Of a stretch of DNA of 64,000 bases, positions 34,480 through 46,948 are shown piece after piece. The notes under the pieces were generated by a model. That model worked only from the letters and a program-made list of their open reading frames with translations. It did no database searches and had not been told where the DNA came from. The DNA is from Dipteris shenzhenensis. Lineage: Eukaryota; Polypodiophyta; Polypodiopsida; Gleicheniales. A program made the translations under genes and the position numbers. Location of the stretch: the NCBI GenBank assembly GCA_047967505.1, contig CM106540.1, one strand, 5' to 3'. Each line of letters starts with the position of its first letter. The first letter of the stretch is position 1.

Positions 34480-34908
34480 GCTTTTGTATTCAACCTTTGA
34501 TAAGTGCACTACACTTTCTAAATAATATTCCAAATATTGATGGTTTTATTTCTAGAACATGATCTATTTATGTATATAAAAAACATGTCAACTTTATTTA
34601 TTTATTCTTTCAAATGACTCGTTAATAACATTTATGTAATATTTGTGTTGATACAAGTAGGAATTATAAGGTCTATCATTATTTGTGTTGATATAGCATT
34701 TGCAAAATACTTTATTTTTCTCTCCGTCTGAACTAGAATATTGATCTTCAATAAATGCAATTAGCTCATTAATTTGTCTGGCCATGGTTTTGACATAGTG
34801 GGCACTCAATATCCATCTCTTTTTTCATTATTGATTTAGATTCTTGCATACCTTTTAGAATTTAAAAGCTATGAGTTTATTTATTGTTTTCTCTTATTTT
34901 GATTAGGT

Positions 34909-37900
34909 ATACTATTGATCACATCATGGCTTCAAAGACTCACATAAAGATGTTTGACTATGGATCATCTGAGAAGAAGCTTTTGGGATATGTTATCTAA
35001 GTACTTGGTGACTCTACCTATAGCATGATACGTAAGGACATTATGCAAGATGGAATCATTGATGTTCCTTTTCATTTTGTTATCAAAGATGATAATGATG
35101 ATGGTTGCATACTAATTACAACACAAGAAGAACGTTGGAATGTTGAAGAGGATAGGTATAAAGAGGGATCTAAGTACGATTGTCGATGACATCACACCAT
35201 CAAAAAGTGTTTGCAGAACATCAGATAATATTCATAAAGAAGTTGATATTGTAAATATTGATGAAGGAGGTGAGCATGTGTCTTGTAATCCTGGTATAAA
35301 CATGCACAAAAGTAAACTCTTAGCAAGGTCTATTCTAGAAAGTAAATTTTTAGCAAGGTCTATCCTTGAAGATTGAGAGAGTCATTGTGAAAACGTTCGC
35401 AAAAAATTGAGGGAGCGTAAGACACCTAGAGATGATAAATTTGAGCTCCTCACAGAGGATCTTAATGGAAAGCCTAAAGTTCAAATATGGTGTGAAGAAT
35501 ATGGAATGCCATATGGATCAAGGTCCACTGAAGGCAAGCAGTCAGCTTACACTTGCTTGTCTAATTTTATAATAACCCATATTCTAGAAAGCCAGAAACA
35601 TCAAAAAAGATATGCTGGCAATCGAGGATTTATCATTAAATAAGCATCTCTTCCAAAAGAGAGCATGAAAGAGGCTCAAGACGATGTTGATGATGCAACA
35701 ATAATTCTTGATGCTATTGAGGAAATGCATACTTTCAATAATTCTCATGAAGGTAATTTCCACTAGAAGCAATAGAGCTTATGTTTTTAGTTTGGATAAT
35801 TATGATAATTCAAGGTGATAAGGGTCTTGCTTTTGTTAGAATTTTCATAAATAGGCTCAAAAAAATATTCTTCTGAAAATTTTCATCATTGAGTATGTTG
35901 GAGGATCAAAGTTTGAGATTGTTGAAGAAACTTTGAATGACTCCAAGGATAAAAATATTGTAAGAGTGGCATGTGGATATGATGGAAAATGGTTGTTTTT
36001 GTGCCCTCGAGCTTCAGGTCTACAAACTATTTTATCAGAACATATCAAAGAAAAGCTTACATCACTTCTTCTAGCAAGAAATCAATGGAGCCATGTCCAA
36101 TATTATCAAGGGTTGTTGGCCGACCTAGGAAGCTTTTTGACAAAGATCCAGGACAAACATCATTGGGAATGTTCCTTGTACCAACAAAGGAGTTTAAAGT
36201 GTTGCAACCAAAATGTGGTGAGACAGAAGCTCTTTCTACTTCCTTGGCTGAGTCATTCTTATCTTCATCATCAAATCTGAATTTGCTATGTTGGGGATTA
36301 CAGCAAGCTAATGTTCAAGTCAATGGTTGTGAAAATAATATTAAGTCATTTTTGATGGATCAAAGGATGGGACATGAATGGTTTTGTGAACCATATACAA
36401 AGGCCACTTTACATGATGGGAATATGGAATACAAGATAGTTGGATGCTTCAAGCACATAAATTGTCTTCGTATATCAAGCATTGGAGTTCCATTTCAAGG
36501 TTTCTCATGTGAACATTATAAGAAGCTTTCAGATTGTTCCGATTTCTTATGAGATTATATAGAGAGAATCTTGTCATTCAGAAGAGAGGAACCAGGAAAA
36601 GAGGCAAAGGAAGGTGGGTAGATTACCTGACAATTGAAGAGCTAAAAAATGCCACTTTTGAGTGTACAAAAAGTTTAAATGAAGAAAAAATAAAGATGTG
36701 TTGGGCAACATTAAAAATTGTAATGTTGTTAGGAAGAGTCAAAACTTTGAAAGAATCAAGTTTTGAATGTATAAATAGGAAAGATGTTCGACGCTTTTGT
36801 AACAACATAATTGAAGCTCATAGACAAGGAAAGTTTGGTCACGGAAAATCAGCCTTGTGGGAGTTTTTGCAAGAGGTGGCACAAAACATGTTATGGTCAA
36901 AGCAAGGACAGAGGTTTAGTGACTCTACAAAAACCATATATGAAGTTATTAAGCTATGGGGTGGTCCACATCTACATGACTTCTTGAGCATAAACCTTGG
37001 AGGTCCATCTTTGTCTACCACTCAAAGGCAATGAAGAAGCACTTGAATTTATTTGTGGTGAGCACGAATACATATTCCAAGCTCTTGATAAGATCTATAT
37101 GATAAGTTCCAGTTATCATAGTGGAAGATGAGACGACCATTAAGCATCAAATAAGGTAATTTTATCTCTCTATGCATTCTATTTGTATCTATATCATCGA
37201 GATATATATAATTGCTATGTTTGGAAATCTCTCAAAAATATGAGGAAGTTATTAAACTCTATAATCATGTTGTGTAGATGGAATGAAAAAGATGACACTG
37301 TTATTGGGTTTTGTGGAAACAAAGAAGAATATCATCAATGCTCATCAAATGACTCCATTGTTGTTGGTGAAGGCTCACAAGGATACTCAAATATTATAGA
37401 TGCCTTTCAAAATCATATCATAGGTCATTATGCCAGAATTTTGATTGTTAATCCTCTTCATGATCATTCTTCCACGACTAGCTTTGGTTGTGCATTGCAC
37501 ATGCAAACATTTTGATAGTGATTTTGTAAGGAACCAATGGGATATTTGGAGACAATATTGTGGAATGCGAACCTAAAAGATAAATTTGGACCCATAACTA
37601 GACATGCTCCAGATGGAGATAGTAGAAGATGGAAGCTGATGCTTGAAGACTATTTGGAGAAAAGCGAACAGCCTTTTGCTATCAATTAGTGTGGATGGAA
37701 TTTGAGAGCAAAACTTGTAGGAGGAAATGTGTATGACCTTCATGATCAAGACTTTGTATGCTGTGGAAAGAAACTTACAAGACCACTTAATAGTCCTCCT
37801 CGACAACTAGCCATTGGATGTGTTTGGATCCCACTAAATCGTGTATCTATTATTTACAATTCTTTTTCAATTGAGAAGCACAAGCTACAAGATGGAGATA

Positions 37901-38112
37901 TTCAAAGGAATGATTAACAGAATTGGGAAACAACTCAAAGGATTGCAAGTAGACAAGTACAAAAATGTTTGAGAAAACTTCAAAAAAAAGAAAGAAGTAT
38001 GAAGGGGAGTGAGGCGTATTTGATGATTGCTACTGATTATGTTGATATTTTCTTGTCACCATATTTGATCATGGAGATTGGCATTAGTGTCATTCTCCAA
38101 AAGATTAGATAA
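34909..38112 (+). pseudogene. Large decayed gene of unknown function
   Basis: A mosaic of plus-strand frames that read as one degraded gene. It starts near 34909 with KTHIKMFDYGSSEKKLLGYV and DVPFHFVIKDDNDDGCILIT, which could be a small ubiquitin-like fold. It continues at 35407-35643 and at 35899-36540 (FLMDQRMGHEWFCEPYTKA, KIVGCFKHINCLRIS, FQGFSCEHY), 36534-37034 (CNNIIEAHRQGKFGHGKSAL, GGPHLHDFLSINLGGPSLST) and about 37260-38112 (DLHDQDFVCCGKKLTRPLNS). At least six frame slips or stops interrupt it, including TAA at 37915 before QNWE. I have a weak memory of similar uncharacterised proteins in mosses and corals, but cannot name a family. Cys/His-rich parts suggest metal binding. Confidence 0.5.
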
Positions 38113-38248
38113 AGTTGTGGAGAATAGTACTAGTTCCATTGTCCACAACACCACATGATTATGTGGAGAAGGGCACTAGTGCCTTCATCAGATGGATCAC
38201 CATATGATTATGTCGAGAATAAAGAATGCACTGGTGCCATTCTCCAAA

Positions 38249-38976
38249 TGGTGAGTGGTTTCATGATGTCAGAAATTTGGATAAGCCAGGTTATGTTGAA
38301 ACAGGTGATGATACTGCGCACCCAATTACGCAAGTTGGTAAAGTGCCATTGGCTATGCAGGATGGCAAAACAAAGTACTTGGCAGATGTACTTCATGTTC
38401 CAAAAATCACTAAGAACCTGGTTTCAGTTGGCCAGATGGTTGAGCAAGGTCTGCAGGTTAGATTTAATCCTGATGGATGCTTCGTTGAGGACTTGAAAAA
38501 TAAGTGCCGCTTGGTTGCGAAAGGCAACAAAAATGGCAGAATGTTCACCTTGGATGTTGATATGCCTGAGGTGAAAGCTGCTATGTTTGCGCATGGGAGA
38601 GGTGTCATTGCAAATATTGAGATATGGCACAAGCGCATTGGGCACGTGAATATACAAAGGCTGAAATCTATGCAAACAAAAAACATTGTTGCAGGTTTGC
38701 CTAAATTTAGAGTTGAGGGAATGCAAAAGGTATGTGAAGCATGCCAAATGGGTAAGCAGGCCAGACATGCATTTCCCAAAAATGCTAAGGTGAGCAGAAG
38801 ACCTTTGGAAGTGATCCATTCAGATGTTTGGACAACCAAAACTGCTTCTATTGGTGGATGCCATTATTATGTGACGTTTATTGATGACTACACTAGGAAG
38901 GTGTGGATTTATTTTATGAAGCACAAAAGTGAAGTGTTCAGCCATTTCAAGGCTTTTAAGGCCATGGTTGAAAAAG
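38249..38976 (+). mobile_element. Copia fragment, plus-strand arm and spacer
   Basis: Encodes the segment from just after the protease motif (EWFHDVRNLDKPGYVETGDD) through the integrase zinc finger (CEACQMGKQARH) to VTFIDDYTRKVW and ends mid-integrase at AMVEK. It begins abruptly at 38249 after short GTGGAGAA/GGTGCCATTCTCC repeats (38090-38248). Its first 496 bp (38249-38744) are repeated in reverse at 38977-39472. Confidence 0.9.
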
Positions 38977-40161
38977 GCATGCTTCACATACCTTTTGCAT
39001 TCCCTCAACTCTGAATTTAGGCAAACCTGCAACAATGTTTTTCGTTTGCATAGATTTCAGCCTTTGTATATTCACGTGCCCAATGCGCTTGTGCCATATC
39101 TCAATATCTGCAATGACACCTCTCCCATGCGCAAACATAGCAGCTTTCACCTCAGGCATATCAACATCCAAGGTGAACATTCTACCATTTTTGTTGCCTT
39201 TTGCAACCAAGCGGCACTTATTTTTCAGGTCCTCAACAAAGCATCCATCAGGATTAAATCTAACCTGCAGACCTTGATCAACCATCTGGCCAAATGAAAC
39301 CAGGTTCTTAGTGATTTTTGGAACATGAAGTACATCTGCCAAGTACTTCGTTTTGCCATCTTGCATAGCCAATGGCACTTTACCAACCTGCGTAATTGGA
39401 TGCGCAGTATCATCACCTGTTTCAACATAACCTGGCTTATCCAAATTTCTAACATCATGAAACCACTCACCATGACTGGTCATGTGGTTAGAGGCACCTG
39501 AATCAACATACCAAACATCATTGCAAGCTGCAGCATCTCCTGACATGGAGTTAACCATATGCTGCATCAAAAAAAGGTGCTCATTTCTGTCGTCACCATG
39601 CCCACTTGATGATGCATAGTTGCTTTGCTGCAACTTCCCACTTTTGATGTCATTTTGCTTTTTATAGCATGTATTCTCCTTGTGTCTAGGCTTTCCACAA
39701 TAATAGCATTCTGTGCTGCTATTTACTTGCTGGTTCCTTTGCCATGAACCATGGCCTCTTTGGCTCCCCCTGCCTCTAGAACTACCACGTCCTCCTCCAT
39801 AGGACTGGTTTTCCTGTTGTTGCTGTTGGTTCTGATTTCCTGCACGGCCACCAAAACGGCCTCTTCCTCTACCTCTGCCTCTACCTGTATTCGAGTAGAA
39901 AGCAGTCTCTTGAGAAGTTGAGGTGGCTGAACCACCATTCCTTTGCTCTTCACTCAGCAAGAGAGCAATAAGTTCCTGAAAATCAGGAAATGTTTCACGG
40001 ACTCCAATGGATGTCCGAAACTGTGCATAATCTTTCCCAAGACCATTCAAGGTCACGGACACTAAGTCCTCATCATCAACAGGTGCTCCAATGGAGGCAA
40101 GAGAATCTGCAAGGCCTTTCACCTTCAAGGAATACTCATTTATATTCAGATTTTTGCACAT
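38977..40161 (-). mobile_element. Copia gag-protease fragment, minus-strand arm
   Basis: A 401-codon minus-strand frame without stops: gag helix region (LKVKGLADSLASIGAPVDDE, TSIGVRETFPDFQELIALLL), an Arg/Gly-rich stretch, zinc knuckle CYYCGKPRHKENTC, protease VDSGASNHMT near 39500, then the integrase start up to KVCEAC. The N-terminus of gag is missing at 40161. Same family as copia-1 (shared CYKKQNDI and YASSS blocks). The 496 bp at 38977-39472 are the inverted partner of 38249-38744. Confidence 0.9.
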
Positions 40162-41839
40162 TGTGCAACTCCTGCTTTAGCTGCATCTTTCGTGCTTTGG
40201 TATTTGTGCTATACAGCTAAATCTCTGAACCATTGGTGAAGATAGAACTGCAGTATATAAAATCTGATCTGTATTACAAGGCTTGTGGCAATGATGCCGG
40301 GAACAGCCAAGATGCTTTACAAGGCTAAAAATGATGTGCACGATGCCGTGAGATAGCCGAATAGGCTTTACAATGGTGGCATGTGTGTGTGAAATCAAAT
40401 GCTATCTGCCCACTGAATCAATCTGCAATGCCTCTGAACTCTAAAGTCTTCTCACTAAACTGATGAACGTAAGGTTTCAGGTAATGTAATGATGTGAAAC
40501 TGTATGTGAGCATATGGACTGACTCCGAGTAGGTACTAGTCAAGAATTTCGGGCATGGCTTAGATTGGCAATTTGGGGAAATTCAAAGCGTCCCCTCTAT
40601 GGCGATCTAGTCTACTCTAATCCAGATCTAAACCAACCATCGATCAATTAAAGAACAACAAATAATTCCTTTTCTTTTGTTCTTTTTAAGTGCTGGGTCA
40701 AATGCGTCGATGTAGAGGCAAATGTGCGTGAAGGAAGTGGTTTTGTCGGCAAGGCTAAAATGTGAGTGTAACTTGCACCAAAATGTGCACATGATGTGAC
40801 GAGTGTGTAGAGCACAAAAAAACGAGCGACTTTCCTTTTTGGAGCGCCCCAAATTCTTCTTGGATCAAGAGATACGACTTGATCTAGGTGGAGGGGCAAA
40901 AGAGTGCAAATGGTGCTCAATGATGATGTGTCACTGTGAGTCACATGCAGTGATGATGTGGCACTATGCTTAGCAAGAGGTGTGCCAGTGAAGCTCTGTG
41001 CTAAGGTGGCAACTGTGTGCACAGTGTGCTTGACAAGGGACTGTGCCTACAGAGGTCAGTGCTGACTGGACTACTGAGGTGGCAGTGCTGAGGTGGCATA
41101 GATGATGTCAGTAAGGTGACATGGCAATGCTGACATGGAAGTGATGATGTGGGTAAGCTGACATGGCAGTTGACTTGGCAATGATGATGCGCCAGTTGAC
41201 ATGGTAGTCGATGGTGTGGATTGCTGACGTGGCAGATAAGATGCCACATGGAGGATGAGCTGGGAAGATGCCACATGTCGAGTGGATAAGAGTGCCACAT
41301 GTCAGTTGATTGACCACACCTCTGTGTGGTGACCCTTGTGATAGGGTAGATGCCATGTGTTGATAGAAGGCCTACCAGAATCTTGTCAAGATCTCGACGG
41401 AATCTAGTGATTCTGTCGACCAGCTACGTCGATAATGTGGAGGCTGCCGAGGAGAGGCTTGCGTCCGAAATAGGGCAGCTAGAGACTAAAGTCGGAGGTG
41501 TCAAAGGAGCCGCTAAAGACTCATTTGCTAGAACTTGTTCGGCCATTTGAGGAGTTGTTTTTCATTGCTTTAGTTGGAGCTGAGCGTTGGCGCTGAGTCG
41601 CTCAAGAGGTCGGAGCTCGTTGAAGTAGCTTGGGAGTGGAGAGTCCGTTGGCTGGTGCTACAGTCCAGATGGTGAAGCCTTTGAGGCTTTCGTCATTATG
41701 TAGGTCGTTGATGGCACACAGGGAGGAGCCACTGGTTGGCTTTGTTGAGGGAGGCTGCTCACTTGAAGGTGGGGGTGTAGAGTTGGCTGTCCGTCATTGG
41801 AGACAGAAGGCTAGGAGTCGCAGGAGATCATTGGACCGT
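40162..41839. other. No intact gene; TGACATGGCA-rich stretch
   Basis: 40162-40620 looks like degraded retroelement leader. 40960-41290 has many near-repeats of GACATGGCA and GATGATGT, possibly part of an old LTR. 41350-41840 is less AT-rich and holds short plus-strand ORFs with no recognised motif. No LTR pair was found by eye. Confidence 0.45.
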
Positions 41840-44319
41840 CGAGAGTTTACGCAAATCCTTCCTACCAAAGAATTGGCATGGTTCACAAGTTTTGCAATAC
41901 ATAGTGACATCCTTGAACAAGGTCGGCCAATAGTACCCAGCATGCAAAATCTTCTTAGCTGTATAGTCACCGGCATAGTGGCCTCCAGAAAATCCATCAT
42001 GATAATGTTCAATACCTTAGGTACTTCATCTGCATCAATGGCCCATCTTAGTTCCCCATCCATGCCTTGACAATACAACACCCTATCAAAGAGAGTGTAG
42101 CATCTACTATCTCTACGGATCTTCTTTCTCTCATAGCTAGTACTTTTTAGAGGAAAGGACAAAGCAGTCTGAAATCTATAGATACCACCATACCATAGAT
42201 CCCCAACTTCTATGGCCGCTACAAGGGTTACATCAAGGCACTCCTCTAAATCAATCAAAGCATTCTTCAAGTTGGAACAACCCCCCTTTACAAATTTAAA
42301 AGAAAAATCATATTCTTGTAGAACTGCCAACCATTTGGCCATCCAGCCCATGGGATTTGGTGATTGAAGAACCTTCTTTGCAAGACCATTGCTACAGATT
42401 ATAATGGACTTTCCAGCCACATAATGCTTAAATTTCTCAATGTAGAACACCAAAGACAAGGCATGCTTGTTAGCCTCAGAATAGCATCGTTCAATTTTAA
42501 GCAATTATCGAGAAGAAAATCGAATAGCATACATGAACCGATCCTCCCCTTGCTGGAGAAAAATACCTGCCAGAGTGTGTTCACCAAAGCCAGGATTGAT
42601 ATAGAAAGTCTTTGACCAATCAGCATTGCGTAGAATGGGTTTTGAAGCCAGAGCACTCTTGATTTGTACAAACCCATGACCACAATCCTCATCCCAAGAG
42701 AAATCAACTCCATCTTTTATAGCATAGTCATGGGTCACGTCAAAGCAGCATATTGATCAATGAAGCGACGATAGTATCCTGCTAGAAATCATTGGATGTG
42801 GGAGATGCACATGGCTGAGTCACTTGTTCTGCATGTGATAAGGCTAGGAATTCACATCATTCTTAGGATAGCTTCTACCTTCTCAGGGTCAGGCTTGACG
42901 ACCTCAGATGAGACAATATGTCCTAGTAACCTCCCTTGAGTGGCTCCAATGGTGTATTTATTAGGGTTGAGGCTGCCATTCGCATCATTGACCCTTTGGA
43001 AGGCCAACCTAATTTTCATGATGTGCTCCTTATGTGCCCATAATATGTGCCCAGAATATACAAAAATCATCTAAAAATACCTCCAAGAAAACCCCCGAAT
43101 AAGGAGCAAACACCATTTGCATGAATCCTTGAAAGGTAGTAGGAGCATTGGTGAGGCCAAATGGCATTACTTTGAATGCAAACGTCCCCCAAGGTGAGGC
43201 AAATGTGGTTTTGAGCACATCCTCCTCAGCAATTCTGATTTGATAAAACCCGGAGTAACCATCACAAAAAGTATACATCTCATGACCACTTACCTTCTCA
43301 AGAATGAGGTCTTGAAAGGGAAGAGGATGATGGTCCCTCTTGGTGGCTGCATTGAGTTTCTTATAGTCGATGCAAACCCACTGCCACTTGTTGTTTTTCT
43401 TTGGGGTGACTACCATTGGTGAAACCCATTCAGTATTGTCAACCAGAACAATAAACCCAGCTTCTATAAGTTTCAGAATCTGCAACTCTGAGCGCAAAGC
43501 ATCGGTCTGTAGGGGCCCTAATCTCCGATACTTCTGAGGCTTCAGCTCTATCTTGTGCTTTATGGCAATCACATGGCGAAGGTGGTAGTAGCTAATTGCA
43601 AAAAAATTAAGGAAATCTTTGAACATTTCTAGGAACCCATCTTTCTCACTTGGAGTGAGGTCTGGGGAAAGCATAGATTCAAGCTGTTGAAGACTAGCTG
43701 CTACCTTTTTTGCAGGTGGCGGGGTCAAAGACACCCCCAACATGTAAACTTCCTCCTCTGAGAACTCCTCCCCCTCGTCTAATTCTTCCATTGATTCAGA
43801 CACTGAGGATGAGAGAGTATCATTGTCTTGCTCCTCTTCTTCTTCTAGTTCAGTGGCACCTGGTTGCACTAGAATCTTCTCCTTAGAAGCACCAAAAGAC
43901 ATGTGTCCTGTCTTCCAATAGCTGACTGCATCACTCTTTCTCAACCATGGTCTCTCGAGTATGACTGGGTAACTCCTACATGTATCTTCGATGTCCACTA
44001 CATAGAAATTGATGGTGGTGGTCAACCCATTAAAAGTGATGGGCAAATCCTCAATGACTCCTAGGGTGGCGAGTCATCGACCATCTGCTACCTTGATTTG
44101 AGTGGAGGAATGACTTGTGCATTTCAAATTCAATTTCTTCATGATACGGGGCACCATGATATTACATGCAGCTCCCCCATCGACACACATACTTTTGACA
44201 CGACAATTATCTATGATGACATCTATGCAGGTGCCGATCAATTTCTTTAGAGATAGAAGAAAACTCTTGGACCTTTCCCTTTTTCTTGCTCCTCGTTGAG
44301 AGCCCTTGCTACAACTCAT
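41840..44319 (-). pseudogene. Gypsy pol remnant (PR, RT, RNase H, IN start)
   Basis: Protease CVDGGAACNIMV (44190; DGGA in place of the usual DTGA/DSGA). RT from 43830 down: PYRRLGP-like lead, WVSPMVVTPKKN, CIDYKKLNAAT, PFGLTNAPTTFQ and FLDDFCIF, the catalytic box as FLDD. After a gap and slip near 43050 come RLLGHIVSSEVVKPDPEKVE and RNase H (YINPGFGEHTLAGIFLQQ, FSSR-stop-LLKIERCYSEANKHALSLVF). The TAA at about 42507-42509 stands where SRQL is usual (CAA to TAA). The integrase zinc finger (GGHYAGDYTAKK, CKTCEPCQ) is readable at 41860-42010 in a third frame, then the element ends. Confidence 0.85.
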
Positions 44320-45440
44320 GTCTCACCTTAGAGCTTAATGCTATTAGTTGAGGAAGTGTGATGCTCAAAGACCGATGAGCAAGGTCCTGAATGACTGAAT
44401 AGTCCTCTTGCCCCGAGCTAATGGGAAAATCCGAGGGCGACCACTTACTCTTGCAAGATCTTTTAGACTTCTCCATTGGTGGGTTTTCCATATCAGCATC
44501 TGAGGGCCCTGAGAAGGACATCTTCTTCCTGGGGCAGCCCGGTCCATAGTTTGGAGAGGGGTCCGAGGTGGTACGACTTCTTTTCCCAAGGTCAAGGATC
44601 TCTGCGTCAGAATCGTCAATGCTTGATTCACTTAGAAGATTCACCCTTGGAATATTGGGACATTTTGTGTGATAATGACCCTTCTCGTGGCAATCGTAGC
44701 ATACAACATTGGTGCATTCTCTTGGAGGGAAATTGGCTTGATTTTTGATGCCCACCATCTCAAGCCGAAGATCATTCAGGGCCTTGGCTAGGTCATTGAC
44801 TCTGGGTTCTTTAGCAAGAGGGGTCGGGGGAGTAGGAGGCAGGGGGGCTTGTGGGTGAGGCTAGGGAAATCTTCCAAATGGAGGGTGAGGATATACACCT
44901 TGTTGAGGGTAAGCACCTAAGGGTTGTTGTTGCAACAATTGAGGGGGTTGCGGAGGGACAATCATCTTCTTTGAAGCGGGGTTAGACTGGACTTTATCAA
45001 ACTTTTGAGCAATCTCATGTGCTAGCACCATGTTTTCTGGATTCTCCCATTTAAGCTTGAGGTAGAATTTGTCAGTTGCTTCTGCTACAAGGTAGCCCAA
45101 CACATGCTGAGTCATTCTAGCTCAAAATCCGGCATTGTCCTATGTGGCAATTAAATGGTCCAAGAGCATGGTCGCTTGATCCACATATCGATGCACCGTC
45201 TCACCTTCTAACTGCTTCAAGTTTGCCACCTATAGGTACACATTCTCTGGCTTGTCTTCGTTGCCGAAATACTCAATCATCGTTGCTGTCAACCTTGGCC
45301 AACTTTGGCATAAGAAAGTTGAGAGAAACACAACAACGCTTGAAGGCCACAAGATACTCATTTGGATTTTCTTCAACCCATCCACAAAACATGGGAATGT
45401 CAGCCATGCTTGGAAAATGGAAAAGAGAGAGATGAAATGA
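44309..45440 (-). pseudogene. Gypsy gag remnant
   Basis: Starts near 45440 with MADIPMFCGWVEENPNEYLV, then slips frame near 45280. It continues with LKLKWENPENMVLAHEIAQK (45115 down), a Pro/Gln-rich stretch and a zinc knuckle CYDCHEKGHYHTKC near 44700, followed by an acidic linker. TAG/TAA stops at about 44859 and 45120-45140 interrupt it. Retrotransposon Gag binds and packages the element RNA. Confidence 0.8.
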
Positions 45441-45912
45441 GGCTTATCTATTGGCAAACAATGGAAAGAGGTAGCTTGAACTGAAAATCCGATGAAGATA
45501 CATCCACAAAGCACACATAGGCATAGTAGGGTGTGGCTGGTGTATTGTGAAATACTACACGGGAAGAATCTTCAGCATAGAATAGCTCATAGACAATCTT
45601 AAAAGGACCAACCCTCATGATATTGCATCCATGTTTACAAGTGAGGTTTAGAGAAAAGGTGCTGCATGAGGTTGTTCATCAAGGCAAACAAGAATGCCAT
45701 GATAAATGTCAACAGCTGGAGAGCTTGCACATCACCTTCAGCTTCTTCCAGTTCTTGCAGTCGCCATGCTATTTCTTCAAGGGGTGTGTGGTCTGGCATC
45801 CTTCTTTTGAGCAATGTCCTTGAGGACCTTTTTGATTATCTTCCGAAGTCGGTAAAATCATATCAAATATGCCCAACACTTAGTTTCATGATGACCACAA
45901 CCTTTGCATTCC
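45441..45912. other. Non-coding or degraded leader
   Basis: Between the gypsy gag and the RNase H piece. On the minus strand 45640-45800 reads a helical segment (PLEEIAWRLQELEEAEGDVQ) in a frame with nearby stops; no family is recognised. Confidence 0.35.
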
Positions 45913-46399
45913 TTACAAATGATCACCCTCATTTGTGGCTTGCGGCTTTGTTGGGGCGGTGCTTCCACTTGCTTCATGCATGATTGAAGTACAAGCTTCA
46001 CATGCCAAGAAATCAGCAACTAAATTTTGAGCTCGAGGGATATGCTGAATTTTTACCTCTTCAAATTGTTGGCAAAGTTCCAATGCTTGTTGATGTCGTG
46101 GAACCAACCCTTCACTCTGCACCTTCCACATTCCACTAACTTGTTCACACACGAGTTGAGAATCTCCTTACACCTCAAGTTGCTTGATGCAATGTTATTG
46201 CGCCTTTTGTAGCCCAAAAAGAGTACTCAGCTTGGTTGCATGTACTTGCAGGTGTAGACTTGCTGTAACAATACACCTCTTTACCCAGTGAAGTGAGCTT
46301 CACACCCACACCAGCAGCCTTGGTCGAAGGTTTGTATGCTCTGTCAAATGGAAGAATCCAAGATGTCATTATAGCAAGACTAAAATCCAGACATCCCAA
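45913..46399 (-). pseudogene. Type I RNase H-like domain (RVT_3/aRNase H type)
   Basis: Minus strand: FDRAYKPSTKAAGVGVKLTS (first Asp region; DGA is usual, here DRA), STPASTCNQAEYSFWATKGA (Glu region), a stop/slip near 46160-46175, then SQLVCEQVSGMWK and IQHIPRAQNLVADFLA (last Asp). This D..E..D..AD pattern is that of the RVT_3 or archaeal-type RNase H captured by plant Tat-lineage gypsy elements. It lies upstream of gag with respect to the gypsy remnant, not between RT and IN, so it probably belongs to a different or rearranged element. Confidence 0.65.
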
Positions 46400-46948
46400 G
46401 TTTCTCGATAGTCCAAGATAGGTAGAAGGAGAGGGTGGGGAGAATTCAATACTTGAGCAAGACGTTCAACACCAAATAAACTTGCAATCCTTTGTTGATA
46501 GTTTATCTTTAGACAAAAAAGAATTATAACATGAAGCTCAAAATGAGGCACAAAGGGTTGATTAGGTACAAAGGGATTCCTTGGTCGAAACATTACGGCT
46601 GAGCCCTAGAAACCTTTGCAGTGAGATCGAGAAGAAATCATTCAAGACGAGCTTATCTACAGGAATTAATAAGCAGATGTGCCAAATTTCCCCCCAAGCT
46701 TGGGGAACATCCCACCCTTTGAAGAATGTCACCCTTTTAGTTACCTCCGATGCAGCAAGTAGCTCGATCACTGCACAATGAGTAGAATTGAAATCAAACT
46801 CCTCCCGGTGTATCACTAGTTCTTCACCTTGAATCATTCACGGTGTATCATCCCACCCATCGTCTCCTTGAACAATGCATTATACAATCAATTGTTGAAG
46901 ATCGACATGAAGATCAAGAAAGAGATCTCGCCAATTGGTAGCCGTAAT
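46400..46948. other. Retroelement-like flank with polypurine palindrome
   Basis: The minus strand carries TTCCCCAAGCTTGGGGGGAA (46686-46706), a polypurine-tract style sequence seen near the 3' LTR of many plant gypsy elements (from memory). No gene is recognised here. Copia LTR sequence begins at 46949. Confidence 0.4.

Larger units (their letters stand above)
41840..45440 (-). mobile_element. Ty3/gypsy retrotransposon remains
   Basis: Minus-strand order gag (45440 down), zinc knuckle, protease, RT, RNase H, start of integrase, i.e. Ty3/gypsy gene order. It breaks off inside integrase at about 41840. LTRs are not recognised. Several stops and slips show age. Confidence 0.88.

Noticed and set aside
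41350-42070. Plus-strand ORFs near the gypsy integrase end
   Set aside because: The second overlaps the minus-strand integrase sequence; the first has no recognisable domain.
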